Below are positions 46,608 to 59,415 of a stretch of DNA of 64,000 nucleotides, one piece after another (positions within the stretch are counted from its first letter, which is position 1; the number at the start of each line of letters is the position of its first letter). The notes under the pieces were generated by a model, which was not told the DNA's origin, did no database searches, and worked only from the letters and a program-made list of their open reading frames with translations. Origin of the DNA: Hyaloperonospora brassicae (taxonomy: Eukaryota > Oomycota > Peronosporomycetes > Peronosporales > Peronosporaceae); assembly GCA_947650285.1 (NCBI GenBank), contig CANTFL010000090.1, forward strand, positions 682,001 through 746,000, written 5' to 3'. The position numbers and the translations under genes were made by a program.

Positions 46608-48827
46608 GCATCAGGCTACAAGAGTAGACCATGAACATCAAATATTCCTACATGGCAATTGAAAACTGTAAAAGACGCACTTAAATAGTATAGTACCGTT
46701 GTCGCCTACTTGCATACATGTATCTTCGTGTCATGTCAACAGATACTCAAAGGTAGCTAAAATTCAGGGTTTGTATTCTGAAATGTTGGCCAAGATGTAG
46801 ACGATCAAAGTATTAGACTCCAGCTGCGGTACCACTACTACCATTTTCGAATGCCATCATAGAGGCGGGCATGGGGAGATAACCAATGTCTACAAACATG
46901 TCCTACTCACCGCCAAGCCCTGTTCGTCAGTTTCTGTACCAAAATATCGATCATGAGCAGTGTGCCAGCCATTGATTACATGAACACGGTGTGTTATTTA
47001 TTCATCGAAAAAATTCTCGTAAATGGAAAGGAACAATTCCGTACCGAAAAATCGAGATACAGGATTAGTCTGTCTCTTAAGTAGATTTGGAATATGAAAG
47101 ATGTCGGTATAAAGTTTGCTATATATCCTACTCTGACTACAAACATCTTCTCGGCACTGACACATTAAGCTGACTCGGTACGCGGGGCGTTCGCAAAGAG
47201 AATGTTTATCCGGTTCTCTAGCTCCGTCTTCAAGAGAGTTGCAAAGGGTAGCAGAGAAGTGCGGCCAATTACGACTCGGACAGGCTCCATTGGGCGTTCT
47301 TGACTTGCATGCATCGCTGGTACTTGATCAAACGTACATTATCACGTTATTAGCGGGTTTCTTTTTGTGACATCGATATTCGCTCTCGACAATCATGCGG
47401 GCTACGTGAAGAAGAACGTAGAAGAGCGGCAAGTTGCTTTTGATTTGGGTAAAGGGTATCCGTTACTATGTCGACTTTCATTACATGTCGATAGTATTTG
47501 TTAATTGCAAAATTTTAGGTCGCATGCTGAGCTGCCTCATTTGGAATACGCAGCGGCTTGGACGCCTCACACTTTTGCCCTGAGCCTTACTTTAAAAGAT
47601 ATGTTTTGCAGGAAAGGGGGACGATTAACCGGCTTCGTACTGATCTTCGTCGATTTGTTGTTGTTGTTCGGTAGCATCGATCGGGGACTCAATACAGGAA
47701 TGATGTAGGTGGAAGACAAGCTGAAACTTGAGCTAGCTGATAATGATCTCGACTATATATCATGTCCCCTACTGAATTGCAACAAATCCAATGAGAGTGA
47801 CTAGACGGGTCTAAGACATTACTGAGTTATTAAACTTTCGTAAATATAGATGATCTAAGCGGTGGAATTGTCATAAATACACCATTCCCGTAAATTTGCT
47901 CACCAGGAACAACGAGAAAAGCATCAAAAGTAATGGCTCGATTCTGTATGATGTATTGTGGCAGGAATACTGGTCTACAATTTAGGCTCTCGCTTGAGCT
48001 GTGAATTGATATTCGTATCACATACAGCACATAGTCCACACGTTGCGTGCGGTATCTGAGCGTTAGTATCCTGACAAGTCCGACAATTTCTGTGACAACA
48101 GTATAGAATGCATACGTAATTGCGCGTAATCGTCATAGATGCGCAGCTAAAGTAGGTATGGGTCTTGGCAACTTCTTCAGGTTCTGTGACGAAAGTGTCT
48201 AATATGCATGCGATTGTACGTATTCATTTTAGAATGTAAAAGCGTCTTCTTCTGTACGGATGTACTACTTATTCTATCTACAACCTCTTGCTTATGAATA
48301 TTGGCAATCAATGAGATGGAGAAATCTTACAATAAAAAATCAAATTAAAATACAAGCTAATGGAGAAAACATAGCAAATAATCTGCTTATTGGTTTCGAT
48401 TTATAGTATATCCTAACGTACTATCCGAAATCCAGATCGAAACAACGTGTGACACACGGTATATTCAGAGTACTTGCCTAATAATTATGTTATTAGCATG
48501 TAAGTCCCCTCAAAGAATTATGGGCCCCGGACAACCATAGTTGGATTTTTTTCGGAATATTTGGCAAAAGGCGTATTTGGTATAAACACTCTTCGCGTGA
48601 CACGATGTTAAGACCGGTGATGAATGCGTGGGCCCGAGCTAAAGAGGACGGTAACATGTCGCTAGATACTACATGTACCGGCTGGAATTACACAGAAAAA
48701 ACTTCGTAAGTACTCTTTAAAAAAACAATTTGAATTATTTTGCTTCAATTACTGCATGTGTCTTGGATATATAATGTATACGCTGCCAAAAATAGAAGCA
48801 TTTTAGAGTTTTTGGACAGTTTCTCTC
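46608..48827. other. No gene recognised
   Basis: Mixed to AT-rich DNA with only short frames (67 codons at 47505-47708, 69 codons on the minus strand at 47830-48039) and no motif I recognise. It probably contains old, unidentifiable debris. Confidence 0.45.
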
Positions 48828-49236
48828 TGGATCGGGGATTCAACGACTATGTACTACTCTAGTAGTACGGAGGTGACTTATACAGACAACAGTGAAGAGA
48901 AGAGTCCAGTCATGTACTACGATATACAGAGGAAGATAATTGTCTAATGTGGAGAATCTGGTGGTGGTAAAAGTAAAACGGTTCTTCAATATAATTAAGT
49001 TATATCACTCTTGTTGTCTCTGTTTGTCCTGACTTATTCATATTTATATTAATAAAGGTAGGACGAGGTCTTCTCACCAACCATCGCGTGCGTCTATCAG
49101 CGATTAGTGGGTTATTATAAGTATAATATCAACCAATGAGTAGACCCTTCGGTCCGGCCAGCATTATGACTGTACTTATTGATATTTTTAGAAGAATATT
49201 CATCGTTGTATACTTTGTTATCATTTTGTAAGTATG
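48828..49236 (-). repeat. Diverged type B LTR at the 3' end of element C
   Basis: It aligns with the element B LTR through CCAATGAGTAGACCCTTCGG and AGAATATTCA. Both ends have lost the TGTAAC motif. Confidence 0.7.
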
Positions 49237-49377
49237 GTAACCGTATGAAACGAGATACGTAGTCACCGTGTGAGTATTGATATTTGATGGCCACCCGTTG
49301 GACACCATTGGAACTGGAAGCACTTTTTAACTATGCGAGGCAAGGTCAAGTATGAATGGATCTGACAAAACCTGTCT

Positions 49378-50330
49378 ATGCGGGGTAACTTTTAATAGGT
49401 CACATAGCCTATTGCTGTGTCAGCCTCTCTGCCAAATGACTTGTCGGCTGCTTTTAGTTCTATGCCTGTAGCACCTATTGATGCATGCGCACTTGGTGTC
49501 ACACTTCGTGCACACGATAACTCCGAGTTGAAAGAAATGTATACTGTATATCAGATGTGTCTAATTCAAGAACTGCTTCAATAAAATCACGATCACTTGC
49601 GCTGCCTCTTCCTTTGTCACACAAACAACCGAACGAACGAACTCGCGACTTGCGTCACAGTCTTTTTGACAGCGATGATGAGTGGGGTGGTCAAATAAGT
49701 TCTCATCACCGCAAATAACGCGGGTGTCTTTACACGACGTCGTTGACGATGGCGTGAGCCGTCATCACTATGGCAAATCTTGGTACCGAAGAAGGGCCTA
49801 CTTTGAAGCGTGATGAGCACATGCCGTGGCGTTTACAAAACAGACCAGTAATATCTTGACCCACGAGACAAGCCAACACTATCGATTACATTATTCGATG
49901 CAATTAAGCTCTATGGCGTGAATCCAGCGCGAAAAACTTTAGGTCTGATATAGATTTCGTCTCAATGCTTTTTCTTATCATCGATGGCATAGCGGTTGCC
50001 AAAGGCGTGGTCGTAACGAACTCCCGGTGTCGTAGTAAGCATTCGCCCAAACTTCTAGGTAATTTGACGGTGAAGCGTGGCTCAAAAAATTGCGACAGTA
50101 CGCGCAAGATTTTTAATTTAATGACAACTGGTGCAAGGTACCGGCTGACTCGTTCTACCAATGAGAAAGGATTTCATTGCCTCACATGGGGTTACACTTG
50201 TACGAGGTGTGCAGACAACTCACAGCGCGATTTATATGTGAATGTCCCCTAATTTTGTCCTGGGGAGGGCATACATCTCGACAATGATGCGGGACACGAT
50301 TTTGTACTTATAATTTGTCTACAAGCGCCA
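49378..50330 (+). pseudogene. Antisense accessory frame remnant of element C
   Basis: This remnant corresponds to the antisense frames of A and B. The start region reads MRG-like. Later come DSDDE, an equivalent of KPWRLPE and a 95-codon frame (49965-50252). That frame ends in a block with GARYRL, CLTWGYTCTRCADNSQR, which matches GARYRL, CLSWGDPCASCIDNSQR in B. The CxxC and the NSQR end are kept, although much else has changed. Where A and B have a TAG stop, this copy has TCG, so the ancestral frame was open there. Several stops and one-base shifts disable this copy. Confidence 0.55.
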
Positions 50331-50849
50331 GAAACGCGTTTTTACCGATAGATCTGAGAATTAATCGGATGGGTCTCGACATATTAGGGGACAAGACCCT
50401 CTACGTAAGACATCAGCTGGGGCCGAGGCTCTTGTCTGTCGTACGATGGTGGATACCCCGCCAATATACAAATTAATTTGTTCTCTCCCCGTTCTTTACG
50501 CGGTGGCTCATGATACACCCCCACCTATAAGCCTCTGCCACCCTGCGTATACATCAAAGATTTTAACGGAGATGGGTTGACCAAGTCCGGCTCAGCCGCC
50601 GGGCCTGCAGGAGTTTTGTGACCGCTATGAACGCGTCTAAACAGAAATGACGGAGGACGTATAGTACAAATACAATCGCCGGCATGCCTTGTTGGTGACC
50701 GTGCGACGTCTATGTACCGATCAAGAGAAAGATTTATCAAATTTCGCGTTTGCTCAGCTCATTATCAACCGTAAATTTCGTCTCGTGCGCTATAATCTGG
50801 TGGCGGCTTGTCGTGAGACTGCGTTGCTGAAGGAACAACAATAATTTTG

Positions 50850-53800
50850 TTATGTGATACAAAGAATTTGTCGTCTGTTTTGGGCGTACTTATCATATTC
50901 TATCTTGGAAGAGGCTTCGTACTGACAGTACGGGCGGAGACGCCAAACCTGAAAGGTAGGATGTGTTTGCATCATTCGTGGCAGCTCAATCGTGTATGCG
51001 TTGCCTATTTGGTGTAGCACAATACAGAGGAATATGTACTTGGGCAGTAGTTTATTGCTTCCCACGTTAGTCACTACGTGTCAAGGTGGATTTACCGTGG
51101 AAAGTAGTACTAGGCCACCATCGATGGATATATGGACATTTGCTCTTTTATTCTACTTAGCGCTTCGTTTATGGAGGTACAACGCGTGAGCGATGGAATC
51201 CTGCACGTAGCGGACCACAGGTTTTGATCCAGCGGAACTCCTTCTGCTGACGCAACATTGTTTTGCGCATTTTGACTTGTGCGAGCTGCAGAAAGGATCA
51301 TTTCCTGTTTCTGCATATCATCTAGGTTGTTATCAACCTCACTGAATACCCGAGGGCGATGATGGAAATATTGGCAGCATTATCATAGTCTGACTCAATT
51401 ATATTATCATAGCTAATATTGAGGTGATCTTCTTCTTTGAAGTCGACCTGATCGATATCGGCGTCATACGTGATGCCGTTAGCGTCGACGCGTGATAATT
51501 AAAAGCCGGAACGGTTTTTTTCGAACGAGTTCATCATCCCTCATCCAAGAGTTACACTTTAAAAAAGCGGGCAGACGTGGATAACGCAAGCCAATCACGA
51601 AGAACGGTGTGTGCTATGTGAATCATTCACCGAATCATCGATGGCGAATTTTATTATCGGTGGGAACCCGCTCCAACTTGAGAAGGGGCGGACGTATTCT
51701 CAAAGGTATCTTCGAGGACATGGGTTGTTCGTTCCGTCTGACCATCTGTATCGGGATTATCAGATGTTGGCATCTTTGAACGCGTTCCGAGTAATCGAAC
51801 ACAGATTGCTAAACCTCCGCCGTGAACCTAGGGCTGTGATCGGTAACCAGTTCACGGGGTGACCCGTGGAGTTGAAATACCGTGTCATTAAAGACATGAG
51901 TACAACCCTGTGACGTGATCGACTCGGGTACTGCAGCAATTTACAGTATCTTGATGAACCAGTCAACAAACACAAGAATACCATTATTATTGTGGTCGGT
52001 TTTGGGAAACCCAAAGACGAAATTTATGGAAATATACTTTCAGCACTCTGCCGGATCAGGTAGATGATGCAATGGTGCATGGGATGAACGACTAGACTTC
52101 ACCCTCTAACAAACCGCTCAAGCGCGAATGTACTTGCGCACAAAATGATACTAGAGGGGACAGTAGAAGTCGTGACTGATTGTGAGGTAAGTTTTCAACC
52201 GGCCACGATGCTTATTTTTTGGCGCATCGTGACATTCGAACATGATGCGCAGGCACAAATTATCATAAACGGGTACCGCGACACGATCGTATAGTCTGCG
52301 ATTGCTGTGTAGTACAGCAACCCATTGCGAGTCATATCTTGATCCAAAGAGGAACGGTATAGAGCCGTCATATCCGACAAGGATTTCCGGGATGGATTCA
52401 CCATATAATACACCAAGCGCAGAAGACCCTTTATTGCGTAGGCGTTTCTTACATCACCAAGAAACGTTGACGACGACACACTCACTGAAACGCCGCAACA
52501 GTATGCAAGGTCTCAGTATTGACGCACGTAGTCTACTTGAGATCGGGTAGGTGCGAAAGCGCATCAGCGAGGCCGTTTAGTCGTCCTTGTTTGTACTCCA
52601 CGTAAAAGTCGAATCTCCGCGAAGAAGTACAGCCACCTTGCCATTTTTTTCGAAATATATGGACTGAATAAGGTCATGCGTAGTGACGCATGGTCCGTCT
52701 GGACGATGAACTGTTCATATCTCAAGGGATTGATGCGAAACTTGGCCAGAGTGTACTTCATGGCAAGGAGTTCCTTGCCATGCACTGGTTAATTGCGCTC
52801 AGCTGCTTGCAGCTGACGAGATTGATAGCAGATGACGCTCTCCGCGTCATCTAAACTAAATTGAATCAACGCACACCATATTGCAAAATCGTTGGCGTCA
52901 CAGACCACATGAAATGGTATATCCTGGTCTGCAATCGCCAGTATGGGTGATTGCATCAAGCTCTGCTTGAAACCGTCAAAGGAACGTTGACAGACAGCTT
53001 CCATGAACGTATCACATTTTGCTTGAGAAAAAAAAATATGCACTATCATTTCGGCGTAGTCAAGCGAGTACTTGTGCAAGTCTGCCGCTAGGCCAACGAA
53101 CATACGAAGTCCCTTGACATCGACTGACGTAGGCCAGTCGGTGATCGCCTTGATATTTTCGGGATCAGAGCGTGCGCCGTGTTTACCTACGATTCACCCA
53201 AAAGTGGCATATCGCTAGCCGCGAATAAACACTTCTTGAGGTCGGCGTATAGCTTATCCTTGCGCATAAGTTAAAGAAACTGACGAACTTGTGTTCTGTG
53301 AGCTTCCACGACCCTATTTTCATCTATAACCGGGCTATAGACGAACACATCGTCAAAACAATTCGGTGCGAAGTCTCGCACCGATCTCAACAGATTTGTC
53401 GCCATTTGTAAAAGGTGGCTAGTGAATTGCTAATATCTTGTAACATTACTATGTACGCCCAAAGTTTACCGCAGCGGGTGCTCACTACTATGATTGGGAT
53501 GTCTCGTACACGCATGGGGATCTGATAGAAGCCATCCATCAGATCCATCGACGAGAAGATGTTACTCGTTGACATATCACCTATGATTGCGTTCTTCCCC
53601 AGTAACGGCTCATACGCCGATACCGATGAAGCATTCAATTCATTATATGCATGCACAATCCACCATCCTCATGTGACCTTTCGCACACATGAGTCTAGAG
53701 AGCTGTGAGGGTAAGTTGATTTCCTTACATGACCTGCTTCAAAGCAAAAAACTTGTTGACCGCAAGTACTAATTAACGAGGAAGTGGCCGCTGCTTCATG

Positions 53801-54240
53801 ACACAGAAATTATAGCCCATTTTACGCTCGATCCAATGTCGAGTGTCTTTATCCTTAGGCAACTCAAATGGTACTGAATAGGAAATAAATAATCGAATTA
53901 TATTAAATCCTTGTACAAAGAATTTGCTTGAAGCGACTCCCAGGATTGAGAGGTGTATCGTTTAATCCGAGTATTCTCATCGACGACACTTTCGTTCATC
54001 CGTGAGCTGCTTATACCCCGTTCGTTCTCAGTAAATACTGCTGCCGACCCAATATCGATCATAAATTCATCCCCTTTGACGCATATGCAGATCTGATTGA
54101 TCTTATCACGACGTAAATCAAGTGATAACCGTTTTGATTCTAGCGTTGGAAATTGAGGTATCTCCGACGTTCACTTCGGAGGCACAATCAGATCAAGCGT
54201 ATAAGCGCCTACGCTGGATCCGTCATTGACCAAGACGTTC
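50850..54240 (-). pseudogene. pol: Decayed pol of element C
   Basis: Recognisable pieces on the minus strand are an RT fragment with SSMDLMDGFYQI (53387-53656), RNase H fragments (52789-53103 and 52564-52785, with HGKELLAMKYTLAKF), and integrase pieces at 52195-52485 and 51760-52014. A GPY/F-like piece with GNAYTIELPR lies at 50850-51074. The chromodomain can no longer be read. Frames change many times. Confidence 0.75.
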
Positions 54241-54748
54241 AATGTCTCGATTTCTTACTGGGTACTTTTTCCACAGGCTGATGAGGGCTTGTCCGATCAG
54301 GGTGGTGAGAGACTAATCTCTCACCAGGTGACTCTTCAAAAATTCCTTCCTCAACTACGTGAGGAATTACCATCCCCCCCGAAGTTCAATAAATGTGGCT
54401 ATGTAAATATATTCAGGTCCCGATCCTCTACGGCCTATTCTTAGTCGTCCCAGGATAATCGTGTTGTCCTATGCTATGAATCCCTGTCCCGGCCCATCCG
54501 ACCTCTATTAGTGAACCCTCGGCGTCACCTGTGCACTTTCAAAATCGCCGAAAGCTTGTTTCACAGTGTAGTGATCCTCTGCCTGTCGGCCCTGTACAGT
54601 GGCGCTAACGACCGTTCCTCAAGTGAGACCATTGAAATCACTGCCAGTACGCTACACGTCTGTGAATGCTACAAGACGTTCGACAGATGGATATCTAATG
54701 TCAAGCGGCAGGCATCTTTACAGATCGATGGTGCCAGCTCACCCATAA

Positions 54749-55191
54749 TATAACGGTGTAGCCCGTTACATGAGATTGTCATTAAAACAATCTGACAATT
54801 AAGAATATTATGTCAAATATTCTTTTAACAATATCACAAGACATGGTGGTATTGTTTGGATGACCGAAGGGTCTACTCATTAGTTGATATCGTGATGATA
54901 TCAACCCACCAATCGCTGCTAGACGCGCGCAATGGGTGGTGAGTAGACGTCATCATACATTTCGATAAATTGGTATAATTAAGTCAGGACAACAGAGATT
55001 CAAGGAGTTACAGTACTTAATTATATTAATACAGTTTTACTTTTACCAAGAGACTAGTCTGACTACTTAGTCTCTTTTTCTTCCTCTGTGTTTTCCTTAA
55101 AACACCTAGCAGGGCACTGTCGACCACTGTCGTCAGTAGAAGTATACTCCGTACTGGTCAACCAGTACGTAGTCAACAGTGCCCCGTTACA
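54749..55191 (+). repeat. Solo LTR, type B, inserted in element C
   Basis: It starts TATAACGGTGTAG (first G lost), ends GCCCCGTTACA and matches the LTRs of element B in the opposite orientation. It sits within the protease region of element C: the DNA on both sides aligns with continuous sequence in element B near 42800. Flanks CATAA and CTTGG do not match, so a target duplication is not visible. Confidence 0.85.
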
Positions 55192-55199
55192 CTTGGTTT

Positions 55200-56770
55200 G
55201 TAGCTAGTTAGCCCAGGCATTCCTAGGATGACGTCGCAATTTTCATCCAATTTCAGTATGATGAAGACTTTATCATGCTGTTCGCCTTTAAATGTGTAGT
55301 GGATTTCAATTAAACGATTTGCAAAAGTGATCGATGCGCATATCGATAGGCGCGCACCGTCATTCTCGGCTAAGGTATATGTTCCTCGACAAAGTTGGAT
55401 CTACCAGCCTCTAGTAACTGACAAGCAACAAAGTTTTTCTTCGCGCACAGTCAACCAGGGCGCGAAGTGACGAGTCCTTTGTCAATTCAAACGACAAGAT
55501 GATGAGACATACCTCATCCCAAGATGAAAATACAGACAGAGACTTCGTGTCGGAAGTAAATTTCGTCAAGCGATTTGCCAATTCTCTTTATGCTGCTGTA
55601 TCAGTAGGGCACTTTGCCCCTACAGACCCCGTACATTGTTTATGGTCCACTTCGCTGTTGCGGCTTTTTATTTGCGCTGGACCTACTCTCCTAGCCGTTC
55701 TTGGCGAATGGTAGATCGTTTTGTTCAGTACTAGTTAGTACTGGGCGAGAGGCACTACACTCGTAAGCCTGGTGTCCTAACTTCTGACAGCGATTGCACT
55801 TCTGCAATAGCTTGTTTTTTTGCATAGCGAGGCCTCTCGATCTCAATATAACAGAGGTGCATCGGTTCTATACCTCCATTCTCTTGTCGTCTTGGTGGAC
55901 GATAGAGATTGAGCTGACATGAGCCTGTATCATGCTAAAGTCCTCAATTCCGCAGCTGAGATTTCTTGTTCAAGCGTATCCAGATCGAGGCGGAACACGT
56001 GGTTCCTGACGGGTCCATCTTCGAGTCCTTGCATAAACCCAGTAATAAACGTGTGTTCATGAACTGTGTAACCAGTTATACTACTCGCGAGGAGTCGTAT
56101 ATGCTGGGCGTAATTGTGCATATCACTATTACCCTGCTTGAGTTTTAGGAGATCTCGTCGATTTCTAAACTCATCCCGTGGCAGTTCAAAAGTTTGTTTG
56201 AGCCGGATCTTAAAGGCTTCTAGCGACTGAATAGAGTATAAGTCGCTCATCTCCAGCCCTAGCACAAATCTTGGCACGTCCTGCCAAGTGGGTTTGAGCA
56301 AATGTGAGTTTAATTTGCTCATCGTCGATTCGATGTGTCTTTATGGCTTAAACTAGTTCGACGAACCATACCAACAGGGATTCTACCTCGACTTCTCTCT
56401 GCTTACAATATTAACCTTTAAAAATTTAAATCGACGCGTGTGTGTTGCCCCGCCCACATCAGCATCGTATTACTGCTGTTTTAATAGCTCTGTCTGTTGA
56501 GCTCCGAGTTCTTTAAAGTGCTCGGTATATTTAAAGACTTGTTGATGAAGCAAGACTAATTCCATCTCTCAGCGACAAGTTGATTTTGACTAAGCCTGGC
56601 TATAGCGGCATGTTGTTAGTCTCTTTCCTGAGGCTCCAACATGGCGCTAATCGCGATTTTGCCTACTAGAGGTCCCATGCGTATTACCGCTCTCCACTCG
56701 ATATCACTTAAACGATTAAAGCACTCAAATATGGAGTAAAGCTTTTCTTTTTATCGAACATGTTCATGTT
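55200..56770 (-). pseudogene. gag: Decayed gag and protease start of element C
   Basis: A 130-codon frame (55930-56322) aligns with gag of A (LLKLKQGN, YAQHIRLLASSIT, FMQGLEDGPVRNH). The CCHC knuckle (CNRCQKLGH) can still be read near 55770-55800 in another frame. Protease remnants (SLRALVD) lie near 55450. The solo LTR cuts the protease. Confidence 0.75.
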
Positions 56771-56817
56771 AGAAGAGGTAGTTATGGTCGAGAGACGGAC
56801 GACATAGTGCTACTAGG

Positions 56818-57289
56818 TGTAACAGGGCACGCTTTTTACCAGATGACTGGCAAGACTTTTTGTTAATGGAACACAAGGCTGCGTTCTACCGATTTTACGT
56901 ACACGTGGCGAGGAATCGCAACCGGAGTAAAAATAACTCGAAAGGCTTTGTCTGAGAAAAAGTTAGAACTATTTAATATAGTCGTTTTACTTTTAATAAA
57001 CAATCTTTGGCTTGATTCAACCATATTAAACTACAATCTCCTATGTGAATTTCTTGCTCGCCACCCATTGCGGGCATTCAGCAGCGATAGGTGGTTAATC
57101 TGGTTGATGCACCGTGTTCATCAACCATTTCAGTGGAGCATCCAAAGAATGTTGCACTCGAGAATAACATTCCGTCAACATCAACATCATCTCGTCTCGA
57201 GTGATGTTGATTGAACATTATCGAATTAGATAATAATTAGAAATTGGTACATTCGTACTAAAAAAATTTAACGGGCTCACTCTGTTATA
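56818..57289 (-). repeat. Type C LTR at the 5' end of element C
   Basis: On the plus strand it reads TGTAACAGGGCACGC to GGGCTCACTCTGTTATA. It is an inverted relative of the solo LTR at 46166-46607. A mutated primer-binding site (TAGTAGCACTATG on the minus strand) lies next to it at about 56800-56817. Confidence 0.8.
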
Positions 57290-57563
57290 GATGCCGAATC
57301 TTTCCATTGGCCTGCATATTAAAGAACCGTGAGTGCACTGGTCGTCAGACCGGTCAGTATACCTAAGTTATTGTGTTGATTGACATAATTTTTTCGAGTT
57401 GATGGAGGAATAACGCACGCTTTGTTTGCCATTGGCCATTTTTTAGTAACGGTAAAACATTCGTATGGATCTCTCGGTGCGATCGAGGTGTATTACCTGA
57501 CGCTCACCATTTGAAATGGGAAGTCGACTTTGTATACGAAGTCGGTATCAAATACACCTTTTT
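57290..57563. other. No gene recognised
   Basis: Short spacer between element C and an uncertain minus-strand frame; nothing supported. Confidence 0.5.
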
Positions 57564-58106
57564 TCATTTTGAATTGTCGGGATCGGCGGCTAGAAATTGG
57601 GTTGCGCCTTGTGGAATGTTTAACAAGTACATGTGCTGCCGTGGATGCTGAGTAGCAAAGCAACTCGATGGTGTCACAGATGTGTGATCGAGAATAATGA
57701 GAGCATAGAAAGACGACGACTGGTCTTGGTTATACACGACAACAATGTCAAATGCAACCGCAGATATAAGTTGACTGAAGACAAGGAGAACGGCTGCGGG
57801 CGAGCTCTGCCCACAGTCGAGCGTGCTGAACGACCATTGACTACTTACCTTTGCGTTGTCCAAGTACGGCGGATAACGACCGTGTTTTGCATACCAAATT
57901 CCTCCTATCAGTGCAGCTCTGCTGTTCGTCAGTAGGTGAGTAGTAAGTATTCCGTGAGCGCCATCTCGCACCACAACCACAACATGCCGCTCTTTTTTGA
58001 GCTGTCCATCAGTGCGAACATCGACCGCAACATACACACTGCGTTGTAAAAGAGATGATCTTCGTTTGTTAATATTTTCCACTGCGGGTCTAGCTTTATA
58101 TTCCAC
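57564..58106 (-). CDS. Uncharacterised ORF, 180 codons
   Basis: A minus frame starting at 58106 without interruption. I see no domain. It includes a Val-rich run (HVVVVVRDG), a central hydrophobic segment (PAAVLLVFSQLISAVAFDIV) that might span a membrane, and no clear signal peptide. The plus strand opposite also has a 100-codon frame, so openness alone is weak evidence. It lies next to an old transposon and a short tandem repeat. It may be a small host gene, a fragment or chance. Confidence 0.25.
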   Translation of the reverse strand: MEYKARPAVENINKRRSSLLQRSVYVAVDVRTDGQLKKERHVVVVVRDGAHGILTTHLLTNSRAALIGGIWYAKHGRYPPYLDNAKVSSQWSFSTLDCGQSSPAAVLLVFSQLISAVAFDIVVVYNQDQSSSFYALIILDHTSVTPSSCFATQHPRQHMYLLNIPQGATQFLAADPDNSK

Positions 58107-58139
58107 AACATTCCGTGAAAAGTGAAACCAGGTGGTCGA

Positions 58140-58213
58140 AGTGTTCGGGCGAAATAGTCAAATAAATGTATTAGTGTTCGGGCGAATTAGTCAGATAAAA
58201 GTATTAGTGTTCA
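58140..58213. repeat. 33 bp tandem repeat, about 2.2 copies
   Basis: Units start AGTGTTCGGGCGAA at 58140 and 58173, with a partial third from 58206. The two full units differ at only a few bases. It lies just upstream of the ORF at 57564-58106. Confidence 0.85.
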
Positions 58214-59260
58214 AGTAACGCATGGAAGAACAGACTACTTCAGTCAGCTTACCCCCTGCTGTAATTTTTCAATGAGCATTCACAGCGGTCACACTCGAAG
58301 ATGGGGTACGCCCGGCACGAATTTAGATGCACAATAACATTCCAGACGTCGTCATCGACATATCGACGGTCCTGCGAGCTCTAGCGCATATATAGATTAC
58401 AGCACTCTCCATATTCTCACAAGTGGTGAGGGGGGTCGCTGATTGTGTAAAAGTTGTTGGAGGTGATGCTGAACACTTGTACATCTTACCATTCGATCAC
58501 TGCTTCATTACTTGCTGAAAAATTTAAACGCCGGCGTGTCAGCACGTGACTCGAGAAGCGCACGTACACACACAAAGAGTGAAGATACCGAGAAGATCGC
58601 TCTCACCTACTGCAGTCACCGATAGCTTTGCCGTTAATTTTGCAATCTCCTCTGGTAGATAACTAAAGGTAGTTTACTGCTTTTCGCATCGACTGTGAGA
58701 GGGAAGCCGTAAATTTGCCGCTGGAGTTTCGTTCCTGTGCAGTCCTACAGGTTTATGCACAGCAGCTCAAGCCCGCGCTTGTTTGGTATAGCCCATCTCC
58801 ATCATAGGCGTGCCAGGGGCACCGGCTCACTACATGTAGTGCCCCAAATTCTCCTGTTTTAAACGCTGACGAGCTCTGGAACCACTTCGGTCGCGCGACC
58901 AGCCTGGCGATCGGATCTTCGTTCCCGTGAGCAGCTCTTTGTACAAACAGACGGTCAGCAATGTGCAGACACACGCGCTACAGTGGTTACGTCACTGCGC
59001 TTTTTTGTTGGCCTTGTGACGCGTCAAGCTGAGCTTCTTCCTGTCAGCTGTTGGCAGCGCTCACCGCAAGAAGGTCTCGAGACGTGCAAAGGGCACAAAG
59101 CGCTGGTCGTGGTCCAAACTGCAATGGGCACTGTGATAGAGACTGAACAAGGGCTGGCTTCGTCGTCAAAGCCGGTCAAGAGCCTCTTCGGATCAGACCT
59201 GTTGAATCCGATAGCTGAGCAAAGGTCGAAGACCTCCGCGCGCGTGCTGCTCCACCAGTA
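58214..59260. other. Intergenic region upstream of the effector gene
   Basis: Mixed-composition DNA with short frames on both strands, such as 73 codons at 58753-58974 (minus) and 97 codons at 58983-59276 (plus). Neither has a recognised motif. The latter runs into the proposed core promoter, so it is not likely to be a separate gene. Confidence 0.45.
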
Positions 59261-59275
59261 TCACTTTGCAATTTG
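59261..59275 (+). promoter_or_regulatory. Oomycete core promoter (Inr plus flanking element)
   Basis: TCACTTTGCAATTTG matches the oomycete initiator TCAYTYY followed directly by the CAATTT flanking promoter element. It lies about 150 bases before the effector ATG. A second initiator-like site (CATCACTTTCGC then GGCATTTTC, 59375-59397) lies closer to the ATG and would give a leader of about 35 bases. Either or both may be used. Confidence 0.6.
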
Positions 59276-59372
59276 ACTACCACCACTAGCACCGCCACCG
59301 CCACAATCCCAGCATCACGATCCCCGCCATCACTACCGCTGGATCTACGACCGCCACCACCCACAACCACTT
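59276..59372 (+). repeat. ACC/CCG-rich leader tract
   Basis: An imperfect CCACCACT, CCGCCACC-type run between the two initiator-like sites, probably part of the 5' untranslated region. Confidence 0.5.
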
Positions 59373-59415
59373 TGCATCACTTTCGCTCGGCATTTTCGAC
59401 GTGAACAAGTAGAAC

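Larger units (their letters stand above)
48828..57289 (-). mobile_element. Gypsy element C, old and mosaic
   Basis: A heavily decayed element on the minus strand. Order in element orientation: a type C 5' LTR (56818-57289), primer-binding site, gag, protease interrupted by a solo LTR, RT/RNase H/integrase, antisense-frame remnant, and a diverged type B 3' LTR (48828-49236). The two terminal LTRs belong to different families, so this is not a simple single insertion. Recombination between two elements or nested loss is more likely. Its sequence is useful as an outgroup for elements A and B. Confidence 0.75.

Noticed and set aside
58983..59276. 97-codon plus-strand ORF upstream of the effector
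   Set aside because: It has no motif and overlaps the proposed core promoter of the effector gene; probably chance.
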